A stretch of 64,000 nt of DNA from Comamonas sp. JUb58 (GCF_004364775.1 NZ_SOAL01000008.1:62001-126000), one strand, 5' to 3'. Counted from the first letter of the stretch, positions 45,514 through 55,285 are shown. The notes: generated from the letters alone by a model not told the origin. Made by a program: numbers and translations.

Positions 45514-45819
45514 TGGTCTGATGGTCTTGGCGTTTTGGAGGCCGAACCATCCGAAGGCTTCATTGCGTTGCTTGTCAATGAACGCTTTGCCCCGGTGCCA
45601 AGGGCCGCTTTTTCGGGATGCTTGACGACCAGGCATCGTGATGGACTGATGCTGCTATTTCGCAACAAATGTAGTTGGAGGTAAGAAATTCAGGCAAACT
45701 GCTGCCGGCTTTTCGACCGCCAGGCCACCAAAGAAGGTGTGACCTGTCGTTAAAAATCTTTCCCATACGGCCGAGTCTTGCCTTTTACTGCATCAGCTTA
45801 AATAGCAGTTAAGTTTTAT
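45514..45819. other. Intergenic region without recognised gene
   Basis: About 300 bases. Competing frames on both strands have no ribosome sites or family resemblance. The last 100 bases before 45820 are AT-rich and probably hold the promoter of the lipoprotein gene (TTTTATATGAG near the start). Confidence 0.35.
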
Positions 45820-46593
45820 ATGAGTCAAAAAAAATTACATCTAACAGTGATTGCCAGTGTTTTGGGGTCAGCACTTCTTAGCGCCTGCGGCGGCGGAGGT
45901 GGCGGCGACGAGACGAACCCTTCTGTACCCGCACCGGTTCAAGCCGATTCTGAAGCTTGCGTGAACAAGGCTCTCTATACCGCGGGGACGTTCGTCGAGT
46001 ATGTCAATGTGGGTAGCGCTGGCGAAAGTGAAGAGGTGATCATCACCGTACAGCCATACACGTCGACGCGCAGTTCAGTGCCTATGGTGCAGTACTGGAC
46101 AGGTCTGTTGTTAGACCGAAACCCTGCAGTTTTGTACAGCGTAGAGCAAGACTTTGTTGTGGAGCACGGCGCCACTTTCGGAGATGTTGCAACGCAATGG
46201 ATTACTCCTCCTGTGCGTCGTCCCAACCGAATGCAAGTCGGTGACGTCTTCCGCTCAGACACCATTTCCAACACGTATGACAATATCGCGCCTGATACGC
46301 CCTACGGAAAAACGCGCTCCGAAGCTGAAAAAACCTATGTAGGGCGTGAAATAGTGGAGACTGCGCTGGGCCGCTTTGAAGCCTGTCGTTTCCAGATCAA
46401 TCGGAAATCCACCTTTGGGCTAGACGAGCCGACGCAGCGCGTTATTTCAAGCAGCCTAACGCAGTGGGTCGCAGCTACTGCTCCCTACCGCGGCCTCATC
46501 CTGAAATATGACATTACGTCGCAGCGTGAAGGTGAGCCCGAGACCCATACGCAAAGGGAGATTTCCAAGGTCACTACCTTTGATTTGAAGTAA
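45820..46593 (+). CDS. Exported lipoprotein of unknown function
   Basis: A 257-residue lipoprotein: signal peptide with lipobox LLSAC, lipidated Cys23, then a run of six Gly typical of Comamonadaceae lipoproteins. The mature part is beta-rich (TAGTFVEYVNVGSAGES, VPMVQYWTGLL, LGRFEACRFQINRKS, YRGLILKYDIT) and resembles many uncharacterised outer-membrane lipoproteins whose domain binds or folds around a beta-sheet. No catalytic motif seen. Not clearly in an operon with its neighbours. Confidence 0.82.
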   Translation: MSQKKLHLTVIASVLGSALLSACGGGGGGDETNPSVPAPVQADSEACVNKALYTAGTFVEYVNVGSAGESEEVIITVQPYTSTRSSVPMVQYWTGLLLDRNPAVLYSVEQDFVVEHGATFGDVATQWITPPVRRPNRMQVGDVFRSDTISNTYDNIAPDTPYGKTRSEAEKTYVGREIVETALGRFEACRFQINRKSTFGLDEPTQRVISSSLTQWVAATAPYRGLILKYDITSQREGEPETHTQREISKVTTFDLK

Positions 46594-46775
46594 GCCTGAG
46601 TCGGGCGAGCAAGGATGTGCAGACCCGACGACATCTCGGCGCCGTGGCCGTCAAGCCTTCTGCATTCAATGCCATCTCCCTGAATTCGGCCATCTGCAGT
46701 CGAATCACTAATTTACGGGATGGCAAAACCCGCTTGCCCCTTTAGTCTGCCCTCAATACAAGACTGGGGGTAACT

Positions 46776-49700
46776 ATGGTTAGATTTAGTAGCGCTGGTA
46801 ACGCCGACCAGTGGGATCAATGCAGCGGGGTGGGGCTGCGGACGGAGATTGAAGACGCCAAGCCGCACAGAGCGGCTGGCAGTGGCTTGCGTCGGCTGGT
46901 CTTGCTGGGTGGCTTGGTCGTCGCTTCGGCACTGCCGTTGGCGGCGCAGGCCAAGACCTATGTGGTGAATGCGGTGACCAGTTCCACAGTCAATGCGTCT
47001 GGCTGCGATGCTGGCAACGTTGGCAATTGCACCCTCAGCAATGCGATTCTGGCGCTCAATGCAGATGCGAACAGCAGCGTGGCGGCGCGCATCGAGTTCG
47101 ATGCAGGCTTGTTCTCGTCTCCGCAGACCATTGTGGTGGGGCAATTGGTACCACGGTACAGCGTGGACATTGCGGGCCCGGGTGCGCATCTGCTGACCCT
47201 CAGGGGCAGCAGCTCACAGACCATGTTTTTGATGAGCGCTGGACAAGGTGCCAGTGGTACGGGAAGCACCTTGGAGGTTCGCCTTGCGGGGCTTCGCATC
47301 AGCGGCGCCCGCCAGGGTATCAACAGCGCAGCCAAGCTCACGGTTGACAGTTGCTGGATCGATGGCAACACCAACACTAGCGCAAGCAATGGTGGCGGTA
47401 TCCAGAACCGAGGCAGCCTGACATTGCTGAACAGCACGGTGTCCAACAACGTCGCCAATCATGCATCTTTCGGCTATGGCGGCGGTATCCAGAATGATCC
47501 ATCAGCCACGGCGCTGGTGATCCAGAACAGCACCATTGCCAACAATACGGCTCGCCAGGGTGGTGGCATAAATAGCAGCTCGGGCGGCAGCATAGTCATC
47601 CACAACTCCACGATCAGTAGCAATCGGGCCTCTAGCGGTTGGGGCGGCGGCTTTTATAAAGAGGCAAGCAGTACCCCGTTGGTGGTCAACTCCATCATTC
47701 GTGGCAACACTGCACTTACCAATAGCTATCCCGATGTTGCAGGGGGCTCGTCATTCGTCGTACAAAGCAGCTTTGTCAACGTAGTTCGGATGGAAGATGC
47801 AGTGCTGTCGGGTTTGGCGCCTTTGGGCGCCTACGGCGGCACCATGCCCACGATGCCTCCATTGGCGGGTTCGCCAGCACTGGCCTTGGGCCGCTTTGTG
47901 GCAGGCGAGTTGGACCTTGACCAGGTCGGTGCACCGCGCCCATCAACCGTGGGTGCGGTCATTGACGCAGGTGCCGTGCAAGGCCAGGGCTATACCGTGA
48001 CCATTGCCAGCCCTTCGCCTTTCCCCAGCCAAGTGGCACCGGGCGCAGCATTGCCGGTGACGGTGAGTGTGCAAAGTGGGGAGCAGCCACTGGCGGGTGT
48101 CACCCCCGCATTGCGCGCCAGCGTACATGCGGGCCTGAGCGCTACGGCCAGCTGCGCGCCCAGCAATGCTAGCGGGCAGGCTGCTTGCACGGTCACCTTC
48201 ACATTGGCAGGCGCAACACCGGTCACCGGTGTCAGCTTGAGCGCTTTCCTGGGTGCGGCATCTGCGACCAGCTCGGCTTTTACCGTGGCCGCTCAGCAGT
48301 TGGGTAGCTTTGGTATCAGCTTGCCGACACCAGTGGCTGCGGGCCAGGCGTTCAATGTTTCTGTCAGTGCACTCGATATCGCTGGGAACCCCATGCCCAG
48401 CTATAGTGGCACGGTGCACTTCAGCAGCAGTGATGGTGGCGCGCTGTTGCCTGCAGATTCCGCGCTGACCGCCGGTGAAGGCAGCTTTAATGCCACGTTA
48501 AGCGCGATCGGCAGCCAGCAGATCACCGTGGCGGATAGCGTGACCAACCCTGTCATCCAAGGTTCGGCCAGCACCCAGGTCCTGCTGTTGCCGCCCACCG
48601 TCACAGGCCTGACGCCCGCCTTGGCCGATGCCGCCGGCGGTACGGTGGTGACGGTGACCGGCAGCAACTTCGATGCCACGGCCCGCGTGCAATTCGCTGG
48701 GTTTACCTATATCGATCCTTTCAACGTGACGCCCACCTCGCTCAGTTTTGAGGCGCCCGACGGTACGGCTGGCAACGATGCAGCAGTACAGGTATTTACC
48801 GAGGGCTGCTATGTGGCTCCGCCGGCGACCAACTGCATGAGCCCGATCACGCCAGCCAGCGTGCTGCACTTCTTTGCCGCCAGCTATGTCGTCAACAACC
48901 CCGGCGACAACGATGGCAGCAATCCGCAAGCCTGTGCCCAAGGCAATGCCCAGACCTGCACCTTGCGCGATGCGGTGCTGCAGGCGAATATGCTGGGCGG
49001 CGCGCCGGTGATCCAGTTTGATCCGAGCGTGTTCAGCGCTGCTGCACCGCAGACCATCACCCTGGCACACGGCCAGATCAGCCTGGCCAAAAGCATGACC
49101 ATTGAAGGGCCGGGCGCGGATGCAGTCACCATCAGTGGTGGCGGCATCAGCCGTGTGTTGCAGATCGAGGCCGCTGCCCAACCGGTGCGCGTGGCGGGCC
49201 TGACCCTGGCACAAGGCAGCTCCAACGGCGGCAGTGCGGTGCTCAACCATTCCAGCGGCTTGGTGCAGCTGCAAAACCTGGTGCTGGCCAACAATGCCGC
49301 CACGCCTGCTGGCTACAGCGGTGGCAATGCCACACTGGCCCAGGCCGGCTCGGGCGGCGCGGTGTACTCGGATGGCACGGGCACGTTGGAGATGGAAGGC
49401 TCCACCTTCGACAACAACAGCGCTGCGCAACTGGGCGGCGGCCTGTTGGTGGCATCGGGCAACACTGCCACCTTGCGCGGCAGCACCTGGGTGAACAACC
49501 AGGGCGACTTGGGCGGCAGTGCGCTGGCCAACCTGGGCAGTGTGGTGCAGATTGAGAACAGTAGCTTCAGCGCCAATGCCAGCCCGAATGCGGCCGGCCA
49601 AGGTGGCACCCTGTTCAGCCAGGGCCTGAGCCGTTTGGTGGTGGTGAACAGCACGGTGGCAGGCAATAGCAGTGGCAATGTCGGTGGTATCAGTGGGGCG

Positions 49701-50864
49701 GCCGACGGCAGCGATACCCCCAGCCTGACCCTGGTGAACAGCATCGTGGCCGGCAACAGCGGCGGCGCTGGGCAAGTGGCAGACATCCGCAGCGCGGGCC
49801 TGACCGTCAGCGACGGCGATGGCAATGTCTTTACCCAGGACACGCCTACGACCATCGACCCCGGCCTGGCACCGCTGGGCAACTACGGCGGCAATACCCA
49901 AACCCTGTTGGCGCTGCCGGGCTCGCGCAGCATTTGCGCGGGCGTGGCCAGCGCGGCTGGGGTGACGGTGTCTACGCAAGACCAGCGCGGCGCCGCACGC
50001 CCTTATGCGGCCAACGGCCTGGTGCCCGCATCCTGTGTGGACGCGGGCGCCGTGCAAAGCCGTTATGCGATGCAGTTCAGCGTTCAGCCTTTGGCCATGG
50101 AGCTGAACACGCCCATGCTGCCAGCGCCGCAAGTGACCGTGCAAGAAAACGGCCGCGCCTTTAACAGCAGTAGCTACCCAGACCTGGCTACGCTCGCCTC
50201 GCTGGGCAGCGTGCAACTGGCCCAGGGCCCGGGCACGGGCCGCCTGGCCAAGCTGGTGTTGGCCGAAACGCCGGTATCGGTAGACCTGGCCACCGCCACC
50301 GGCACCGCCGTGTTTGAGGATCTGGAGTTTGCCCAAGCCGGCAGCCACAGCCTGGTCGCCAGCCTGGCGCTCAACCCCAACCTGGCCGAGCCGGCCGTGT
50401 TGCAAAACACCAGCGCCAGCTTTGCTGTCGGCCAAGCCGGCGCGCAAGTCAGCCTGGAGGCCAGCCCGCAGCAAGTGCAGCAGGGCCAAGCGGTAATCTT
50501 GACCGCCACGGTCATCGGCAGCGCCCCTGGCGGCACCGTCACCTTCAGCGATGGCCCCAACGTGCTCTGCGGCGGCCCAGTGGCCCTGGTGACTGTGGGC
50601 GATACCGCCACCGCCAGTTGCAGCACCACCGCACTGGCCCAGGGCGAGCGTTCCATCACCGTCAGCTACAGCGGCGATACCAACAACGCCAGCGCTGTGA
50701 CCTTGACCCCGTCGCAAGTGGTCGTCACCGCGCCTCCGGGCAACGGCGGCACCAACCCGATTGCGGTCCCTGCGCTGTCGGGCTGGGCGCTGGCCTTGCT
50801 GGCAGCACTGATGGGCGGGATGGGCTTGGTCGGGCGCCGTGTGGTGGCGCGCAAGGCGGATTGA
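46776..50864 (+). CDS. Large surface protein: beta-helix, IPT/TIG and Ig-like repeats, IPTL-CTERM anchor
   Basis: A 1362-residue exported protein. A long N-region (about 40 residues) leads to a signal segment (RLVLLGGLVVASALPLAAQA). Two right-handed beta-helix blocks (about 70-380, with NSTVSNNVANHAS and NSTIANNTARQGG units, and about 700-1060) surround an Ig-like region and an IPT/TIG domain (VTGLTPALADAAGGTVVTVTG). A C-terminal Ig-like (Big_3-type) domain (VQQGQAVILTATVIGSAPGG) precedes PALSGWALALLAALMGGMGL and a basic tail: an IPTL-CTERM-like sorting signal, processed by exosortase H in other bacteria. It is probably a cell-surface or matrix adhesin. CSLREA-like NPGDNDGSNPQACAQGNAQ motifs recur. 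No exosortase gene in the window. Confidence 0.85.
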   Translation: MVRFSSAGNADQWDQCSGVGLRTEIEDAKPHRAAGSGLRRLVLLGGLVVASALPLAAQAKTYVVNAVTSSTVNASGCDAGNVGNCTLSNAILALNADANSSVAARIEFDAGLFSSPQTIVVGQLVPRYSVDIAGPGAHLLTLRGSSSQTMFLMSAGQGASGTGSTLEVRLAGLRISGARQGINSAAKLTVDSCWIDGNTNTSASNGGGIQNRGSLTLLNSTVSNNVANHASFGYGGGIQNDPSATALVIQNSTIANNTARQGGGINSSSGGSIVIHNSTISSNRASSGWGGGFYKEASSTPLVVNSIIRGNTALTNSYPDVAGGSSFVVQSSFVNVVRMEDAVLSGLAPLGAYGGTMPTMPPLAGSPALALGRFVAGELDLDQVGAPRPSTVGAVIDAGAVQGQGYTVTIASPSPFPSQVAPGAALPVTVSVQSGEQPLAGVTPALRASVHAGLSATASCAPSNASGQAACTVTFTLAGATPVTGVSLSAFLGAASATSSAFTVAAQQLGSFGISLPTPVAAGQAFNVSVSALDIAGNPMPSYSGTVHFSSSDGGALLPADSALTAGEGSFNATLSAIGSQQITVADSVTNPVIQGSASTQVLLLPPTVTGLTPALADAAGGTVVTVTGSNFDATARVQFAGFTYIDPFNVTPTSLSFEAPDGTAGNDAAVQVFTEGCYVAPPATNCMSPITPASVLHFFAASYVVNNPGDNDGSNPQACAQGNAQTCTLRDAVLQANMLGGAPVIQFDPSVFSAAAPQTITLAHGQISLAKSMTIEGPGADAVTISGGGISRVLQIEAAAQPVRVAGLTLAQGSSNGGSAVLNHSSGLVQLQNLVLANNAATPAGYSGGNATLAQAGSGGAVYSDGTGTLEMEGSTFDNNSAAQLGGGLLVASGNTATLRGSTWVNNQGDLGGSALANLGSVVQIENSSFSANASPNAAGQGGTLFSQGLSRLVVVNSTVAGNSSGNVGGISGAADGSDTPSLTLVNSIVAGNSGGAGQVADIRSAGLTVSDGDGNVFTQDTPTTIDPGLAPLGNYGGNTQTLLALPGSRSICAGVASAAGVTVSTQDQRGAARPYAANGLVPASCVDAGAVQSRYAMQFSVQPLAMELNTPMLPAPQVTVQENGRAFNSSSYPDLATLASLGSVQLAQGPGTGRLAKLVLAETPVSVDLATATGTAVFEDLEFAQAGSHSLVASLALNPNLAEPAVLQNTSASFAVGQAGAQVSLEASPQQVQQGQAVILTATVIGSAPGGTVTFSDGPNVLCGGPVALVTVGDTATASCSTTALAQGERSITVSYSGDTNNASAVTLTPSQVVVTAPPGNGGTNPIAVPALSGWALALLAALMGGMGLVGRRVVARKAD

Positions 50865-51030
50865 GTCGTGGGATGCCGGGCCACCCTGCATTGCGGGTGC
50901 CTGGCGCCGAGATGTTGTGAATAAGCAGAGGTGGAGGTGGTGCAGGAGGGCAGGGTGACCGGCCCTATGAGCGCGGCTGGCTTGGCAGTGAATGCTAGGT
51001 CAGCCGTTAGTCTTTATGAAGCTTGGGCCG

Positions 51031-51444
51031 TCATTCACCCTCAAGAGCATGTTCCGTGGCGTTGACCAAGCCAGTTAAAAAACGAATGGCCTTATCTAAG
51101 TCGTCGCGCTTGACCAAATGAGGGAGCGGTGCCCCGACCGTTACTTGTTTCGAGCGATGAACTACATCTCCACGGCGGCTGATGAGATGATCCAGTGGCT
51201 TTTTGGCTAAGGCAGTGTCGTAGTGAAGCCATACCCACCCTGCAGTCACATCGACCTGCAAATAATCCAGGAACAGCCTTTTGGTCTTCTCCGCATTGGG
51301 GTTGTGAAAGCGCTTCAATTCCTCCGTGAGTTTGTTGTTCACAAAATCCCCGATTGGACTGCCGTTCACAGCTTTTAATCTGGCGGTCACAGCTTCGATA
51401 GCACGATCTTCTACATAGGTCTCCCATGCGGTGAGTGCCATCAC
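51031..51444 (-). CDS. HEPN-domain protein, probably 5'-truncated
   Basis: A 137-residue frame with an N-terminal segment MALTAWETYVEDRAIEAVTA typical of RiboL-PSP/MAE_28990-type HEPN proteins, then RGDVVHRSK with the Rx4-6H-like motif (RRGDVVH) expected in HEPN RNases. In-frame, protein-like codons continue upstream (SRFDALNKQNAESAEVLKRA) to a stop at 51538, with no ATG, GTG or TTG in them that has a ribosome site. So either a rare start is used or the gene lost its beginning. HEPN proteins serve as RNase toxins or defence effectors. No antitoxin gene found next to it. Confidence 0.55.
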   Translation of the reverse strand: MMALTAWETYVEDRAIEAVTARLKAVNGSPIGDFVNNKLTEELKRFHNPNAEKTKRLFLDYLQVDVTAGWVWLHYDTALAKKPLDHLISRRGDVVHRSKQVTVGAPLPHLVKRDDLDKAIRFLTGLVNATEHALEGE

Positions 51445-51649
51445 CAGACCCGCTCGTTTTAGAACCTCTGCGGATTCCGCGTTTTGTTTATTGAGTGCGT
51501 CGAAACGCGAGGAGCGTGGCTGCGTCTTCGATGGAGCTTAAAAACGTTTTTGATGCGCGGGACATTGGTAGCGAGCGATTCTTCTAATTTGTTGAATGAT
51601 TTCTTAGTCTAATCCAGTCGTATCTCAAATAGCTGACTACGCAGGGGTG

Positions 51650-53614
51650 TCAGACCTCGGATATGTCTCGGACTTCCGTCTCAGCCGCTAGCGGCACGCG
51701 CAATACCACCGTTGTCAGCCCCCCTTGTGACCCCACCGACAACTGAGCGCCCAGCCGCTGCGACCGGGCCTGCATGCTGCGCAGGCCGGTGCCGTGCGTG
51801 GGGCTGTTGGCCGCTTTGGCCGCAGGCAGGCCCACGCCGTTGTCTTGTACCTGCAGCAGCAGCTGGCCGGCCTCGCGGGCCAGCACCACGTCCACGCGTT
51901 TGGCGTGGCTGTGCTTGAAGGCATTGGTCAGGGCCTCCTGGAGAATCCGCAGCACATCCAGGCTGGCGCTGGTGGGCAGGTGGAGCTGGTCGATATGGCT
52001 CAGCTGCCAATGCACCTCGATGTCATGTACCTCGAAGAGCTGGCTCATGCGGTAGCGCATGGGGGCGAGCAGCTCGCCCAGCGACAGCTCGCCATAGTGC
52101 TGGGCGGAGGCCAGGTCGATGATCAGCCGCAGGTCATCGCGCATGCCTCGGAGCATGCCCAGCACCTGGTCGGGCGGCAGCGAGCCGCGTGTGCGCTCCA
52201 AGGTGGTGATGTTACCGATCAGCATGCCACCCAGGCCGTCGTGCAGGTCGTGGGCGATGTTGACGCGCTCGCCCAGGCGGGCCTGCAGCAGCTCCAGCTC
52301 ATGGCGGCCGGCCAGCGATTCGGTCAGCTCGGCGCGGGCTTCGGCCACATGGTGCTGCATCTCGTCGTTGAAGCTCTCGACGCGCCGGGTGTTCTGCACA
52401 AAGGTCCAGGCCAGGGTCAGCGCAATGCCCACGGTGGCCAGCGGCTCGGTGTAGGTGGCCAGGTAGAAGTTGTCGTCCACGATGCGGGTGAAGACCAGCA
52501 GGTCATGCGCCATGGCTAGGACGCTGGCCAGCGCCGTGAGCGACAGCAGGCGCTGGGCCTGGTTGCCGTTGCGCCAGGCCAGGCCGACAAACACGCCAGC
52601 GGTGGTGAACAGCAGGGCCGACGAGGCCCAGGCCATCACGTTGCGCATGGTTCTGAGCTGGTCATCGGGCGCCAGCAAGGTGGCGGCCGACAGCAGGGCT
52701 ATGACCAGCCACATGGCCGCTTCGCGCCTTGGCCAGCGGCGCCCCATGAAGCGCAGCACAAACATCGCATTGCAACCGTGGTAGAGCACATAGGCAATCG
52801 ACACCACGGCCGAGTAAGTATGGATGTGGCTGAAGGGCCAGGGCGTGGCGCTGACAAAGTTGACGGTAAAGCCCACCCAGGCCGCCTGGCGTGCGGCGTA
52901 CCAGCCGTAGGCGGACTCTTGGCGGCGCATCAGCCACAGCACCAGGAAGAAGCAGCCCAAGGTCGCCCCCACGCCCAGGTGCAGCCAGTTGAGGTTTTGC
53001 CGCACCAGGTAGCTGTCCTGTTGCGCGGTACGCAGCAACTCGGGTGGGCCGATCTCCACCGGCCCCAGCGCGGGCTGGTAGGCGTAGTAGCCGCTCACGC
53101 GGATCAGCAGCTCGTTGCTGCCGCTGTGCAGCAGCGGCGCGGGCAGCACCAGGTAGCGCGGCGTGTTCCAGCTGCGCGTCATGGGCTCGGTCAGATGCGG
53201 GTCGCGCTGCAGCTCCACGCCGTTGACCGAGATGACGCCGGCATGGATCAGGTAGTGGATGTAGAGGCCCTGGGTCTGCGGCTCGCCACTGATGTCCCAG
53301 CGCAGCCGGTACCAGACGACGCCGCTATAGCCGGGCCATTGCTGGTTCCAGTCGTTGGGCACCTTCACTGGCACCCAGCCGGTGTCGGGCGGCTGCTGGG
53401 CATCCCAATCCGAACGTACGGCCTCGGCCGTGCCCGCCCAGGGCTGGCCTTGGGCTTGCGCGGGCAGCGCCAGGCACAGCGCTGCCAGGCAGATCAGCGC
53501 AGCAAGCCATGCTCGCGAGCACGCCGCAAGGCCTGTGTGCGCGAGCTCACGGCCAATTTGTCGTAGATATGCCGGATATGGGTGTCTATGGTCCATCGGG
53601 ATAGGTGCAGGCAT
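51650..53614 (-). CDS. NarL-type sensor histidine kinase with 7TM-DISM-like sensor
   Basis: A 654-residue membrane kinase. A signal-like segment (LAALICLAALCLALPAQAQ) is followed by a periplasmic beta-sandwich domain (galactose-binding/7TMR-DISMED2-like, about 60-195), about seven membrane helices (200-400), then a HisKA_3 dimerisation helix with IAHDLHDGLGG and a HATPase_c domain (LQEALTNAFKHSHA, DNGVGLP, GTGLRSMQARSQ). It phosphorylates the LuxR-type regulator encoded just upstream. The only ATG starts, 53614 and 53596, lie inside the last 120 bases of that regulator gene; no other start fits. Such long overlap is unusual. Stimulus unknown. Confidence 0.88.
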   Translation of the reverse strand: MPAPIPMDHRHPYPAYLRQIGRELAHTGLAACSRAWLAALICLAALCLALPAQAQGQPWAGTAEAVRSDWDAQQPPDTGWVPVKVPNDWNQQWPGYSGVVWYRLRWDISGEPQTQGLYIHYLIHAGVISVNGVELQRDPHLTEPMTRSWNTPRYLVLPAPLLHSGSNELLIRVSGYYAYQPALGPVEIGPPELLRTAQQDSYLVRQNLNWLHLGVGATLGCFFLVLWLMRRQESAYGWYAARQAAWVGFTVNFVSATPWPFSHIHTYSAVVSIAYVLYHGCNAMFVLRFMGRRWPRREAAMWLVIALLSAATLLAPDDQLRTMRNVMAWASSALLFTTAGVFVGLAWRNGNQAQRLLSLTALASVLAMAHDLLVFTRIVDDNFYLATYTEPLATVGIALTLAWTFVQNTRRVESFNDEMQHHVAEARAELTESLAGRHELELLQARLGERVNIAHDLHDGLGGMLIGNITTLERTRGSLPPDQVLGMLRGMRDDLRLIIDLASAQHYGELSLGELLAPMRYRMSQLFEVHDIEVHWQLSHIDQLHLPTSASLDVLRILQEALTNAFKHSHAKRVDVVLAREAGQLLLQVQDNGVGLPAAKAANSPTHGTGLRSMQARSQRLGAQLSVGSQGGLTTVVLRVPLAAETEVRDISEV

Positions 53615-54186
53615 TCGGCGATTTCGCGGTTGCTCATGCCCTCGGCCACATGGTCGAGGATCTGCCGCTCGCGCTCGGTCAGGGCTTCGCGCAACGCCGG
53701 GTCGGGCGGCTGCGAGGGGGAGGCAGGGCGCCCGGCCGGGCGGCCGACCAGGTCCAGAATGCGCCGGGCAATGAAGGGGTCGATGGGCGCGCCGCCCTTG
53801 AGCACATTGCGCACCGACAGCGCAATCTCCAGGTCGTCGCGCTCCTTGAGCACATAGCCATTGGCGCCGGCGCGCAGCGCACCCAGGATCATCTCCTCGG
53901 TGCTCCAGGCCGACACCACCAGAATCGGCAGCACCGGGTTGCGCGCGCGCAGCCAGTCAATCAGGTCGATGCCATTGCCATCGGGCAGGCCCAGATCGAT
54001 CAGCGCCATCACCATGGGCTGCAGGCCGCCTTCGGGCGCGGTCACCAATTGCTGGCACTCGGCCAGCGAACCGGCTTGCCACAGCTGCTCAGGCGTCACG
54101 CCCACCGAGCCCAGCACCTCGCCCAGGCGGGCCAGCATGTCGGGGTCGTCATCAACCAGCAGTACGGGGAGGGGTGCAATAGCCAT
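53494..54186 (-). CDS. NarL/LuxR-family response regulator
   Basis: A 230-residue regulator: receiver domain with acidic pocket (LVDDDPD), phospho-acceptor Asp64 (LIDLGLPDGNG), Ser/Thr region VVSAWS and Lys114, then a LuxR helix-turn-helix (LTERERQILDHVAEGMSNRE, LHLSRWTIDTHIRHIYDKL). The start at 54186 (MAIAPLPVLL) is the usual receiver N-terminus; ATGs to 54228 are less likely. It is transcribed with the sensor kinase gene that overlaps its 3' end. Target genes unknown. Confidence 0.92.
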   Translation of the reverse strand: MAIAPLPVLLVDDDPDMLARLGEVLGSVGVTPEQLWQAGSLAECQQLVTAPEGGLQPMVMALIDLGLPDGNGIDLIDWLRARNPVLPILVVSAWSTEEMILGALRAGANGYVLKERDDLEIALSVRNVLKGGAPIDPFIARRILDLVGRPAGRPASPSQPPDPALREALTERERQILDHVAEGMSNREIAECLHLSRWTIDTHIRHIYDKLAVSSRTQALRRAREHGLLR

Positions 54187-54303
54187 CGCAACATTTTGAC
54201 GCAAAGATGGAGATCTGCCATCACGCATTTACGGTAAATGCACGGGCTGCAGCCCTATGGCAAAGGAGGGAATCAATATGTCTTGAATCGAAAAATCTAT
54301 TAA

Positions 54304-54322
54304 TGAATGATAATCATTTTCA
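54304..54322. promoter_or_regulatory. Fur box upstream of PchR-like regulator
   Basis: TGAATGATAATCATTTTCA contains the palindrome ATGATAATCAT and matches the 19-bp Fur consensus well. It stands 26 bases before the AraC-type regulator start, so iron repression is expected. Confidence 0.78.
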
Positions 54323-54347
54323 TTTGTAGAGAGGCTGGAGGAAGCAC

Positions 54348-55205
54348 ATGTTTGCATGGTCTCGCAAGCTCGGGGGCGATCTGGTGGTCTCCGCGGGCTG
54401 CACGGTGTTGCCCGAGCGGGTGGAGATTCGCAAGCCCATTTTTCGGGGACTGCAGATCATTGTGTCGCTCAACAGCCGGGTGCAGGGCGGTGTCGATGAT
54501 TACCGGCCTTTTGACATCGACGACTCAGGCACCTTTTTTGTGCTGTGCACCGGTGAGCACGACGGGCTGGACCGTTTTGAGGCCAATGTGCTGCAGCGCC
54601 ATGTGCGTATCGGGATTGACGCCGATGCCGCCGAGCGCAGCGGCTTCAGTCTGGAGCAGGTGGCGCGCAGCGGTGGCCGGCGGCTGCACCATGAGGAGGT
54701 TCTGGTGCTGCAGCAACCGCTGACCTCGGCCTTGCGCGCGGCGGCCATGCAGATTCTGTACTGCCCCTACCAGGAAGGCGCCGTGCGCGATATGTTCCTT
54801 GGCGCCAAGAGCATGGAGCTGGCCGCTGCTGCCCTGCAGCGGCCGCTCGCCGGCAACACCGCTGCCAGCGATGGCCAGGATGCCTTGCCCGCTGCCGAGG
54901 TGCAGCGCCTGTGGCTGGCGCGTGATCTGCTGCTGGCTCGCGCGCATGAGCCGCCCACCTTGGCCGAGCTGGCCCGCGAGACCGGCACCAATGTGAAGAA
55001 GCTCACCACCGGCTTCCGGCGCATGTTTGGCATGAGCGTTTTTGAATACCTGCAGCAGCACCGGCTGCAGGAGGCCTACCGCATGCTGTCCAGCGGCGGC
55101 TACACCGTCACCCAGGTCGCCGCCCATGTGGGCTATGCGGTGGCGCACTTCTCGACGGTGTTCCGCCAGCGCTTTGGCATTTCGCCGCGCGAGTTGTTGC
55201 GCTAG
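54348..55205 (+). CDS. PchR-like AraC-family siderophore regulator
   Basis: A 285-residue AraC regulator. The N-terminal ligand domain has the typical start of PchR-like proteins (IIVSLNSRVQGGVDDYRPF). The C-terminal DNA-binding domain is complete: LAELARETGTNVKKLTTGF with RRMFG, followed by MLSSGGYTVTQVAAHVGYA, then FSTVFRQRFGISPRELL. PchR proteins sense the ferri-siderophore and activate receptor genes. GGAGG stands before the ATG. A strong Fur box lies upstream and the receptor gene follows after 116 bases with its own Fur-like site. Confidence 0.85.
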   Translation: MFAWSRKLGGDLVVSAGCTVLPERVEIRKPIFRGLQIIVSLNSRVQGGVDDYRPFDIDDSGTFFVLCTGEHDGLDRFEANVLQRHVRIGIDADAAERSGFSLEQVARSGGRRLHHEEVLVLQQPLTSALRAAAMQILYCPYQEGAVRDMFLGAKSMELAAAALQRPLAGNTAASDGQDALPAAEVQRLWLARDLLLARAHEPPTLAELARETGTNVKKLTTGFRRMFGMSVFEYLQQHRLQEAYRMLSSGGYTVTQVAAHVGYAVAHFSTVFRQRFGISPRELLR

Positions 55206-55285
55206 CAGCATCTACCGCCGGCCCACAAACGAAAGACATAGCGCGGCTGGCGAAAGCCAAAGAGGGAGCAATTTCTTACATTTAT

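Noticed and set aside
45228-45668. 146-codon minus-strand frame opposite the small hypothetical gene
   Set aside because: Ser/Pro-rich with no motif; the plus-strand 73-codon frame has better protein character.
48498-50891. 797-codon open frame on the minus strand
   Set aside because: Antisense to the IPTL-CTERM protein, composed of Gln/His/Arg/Ala; the sense frame has a signal peptide and recognised domains.
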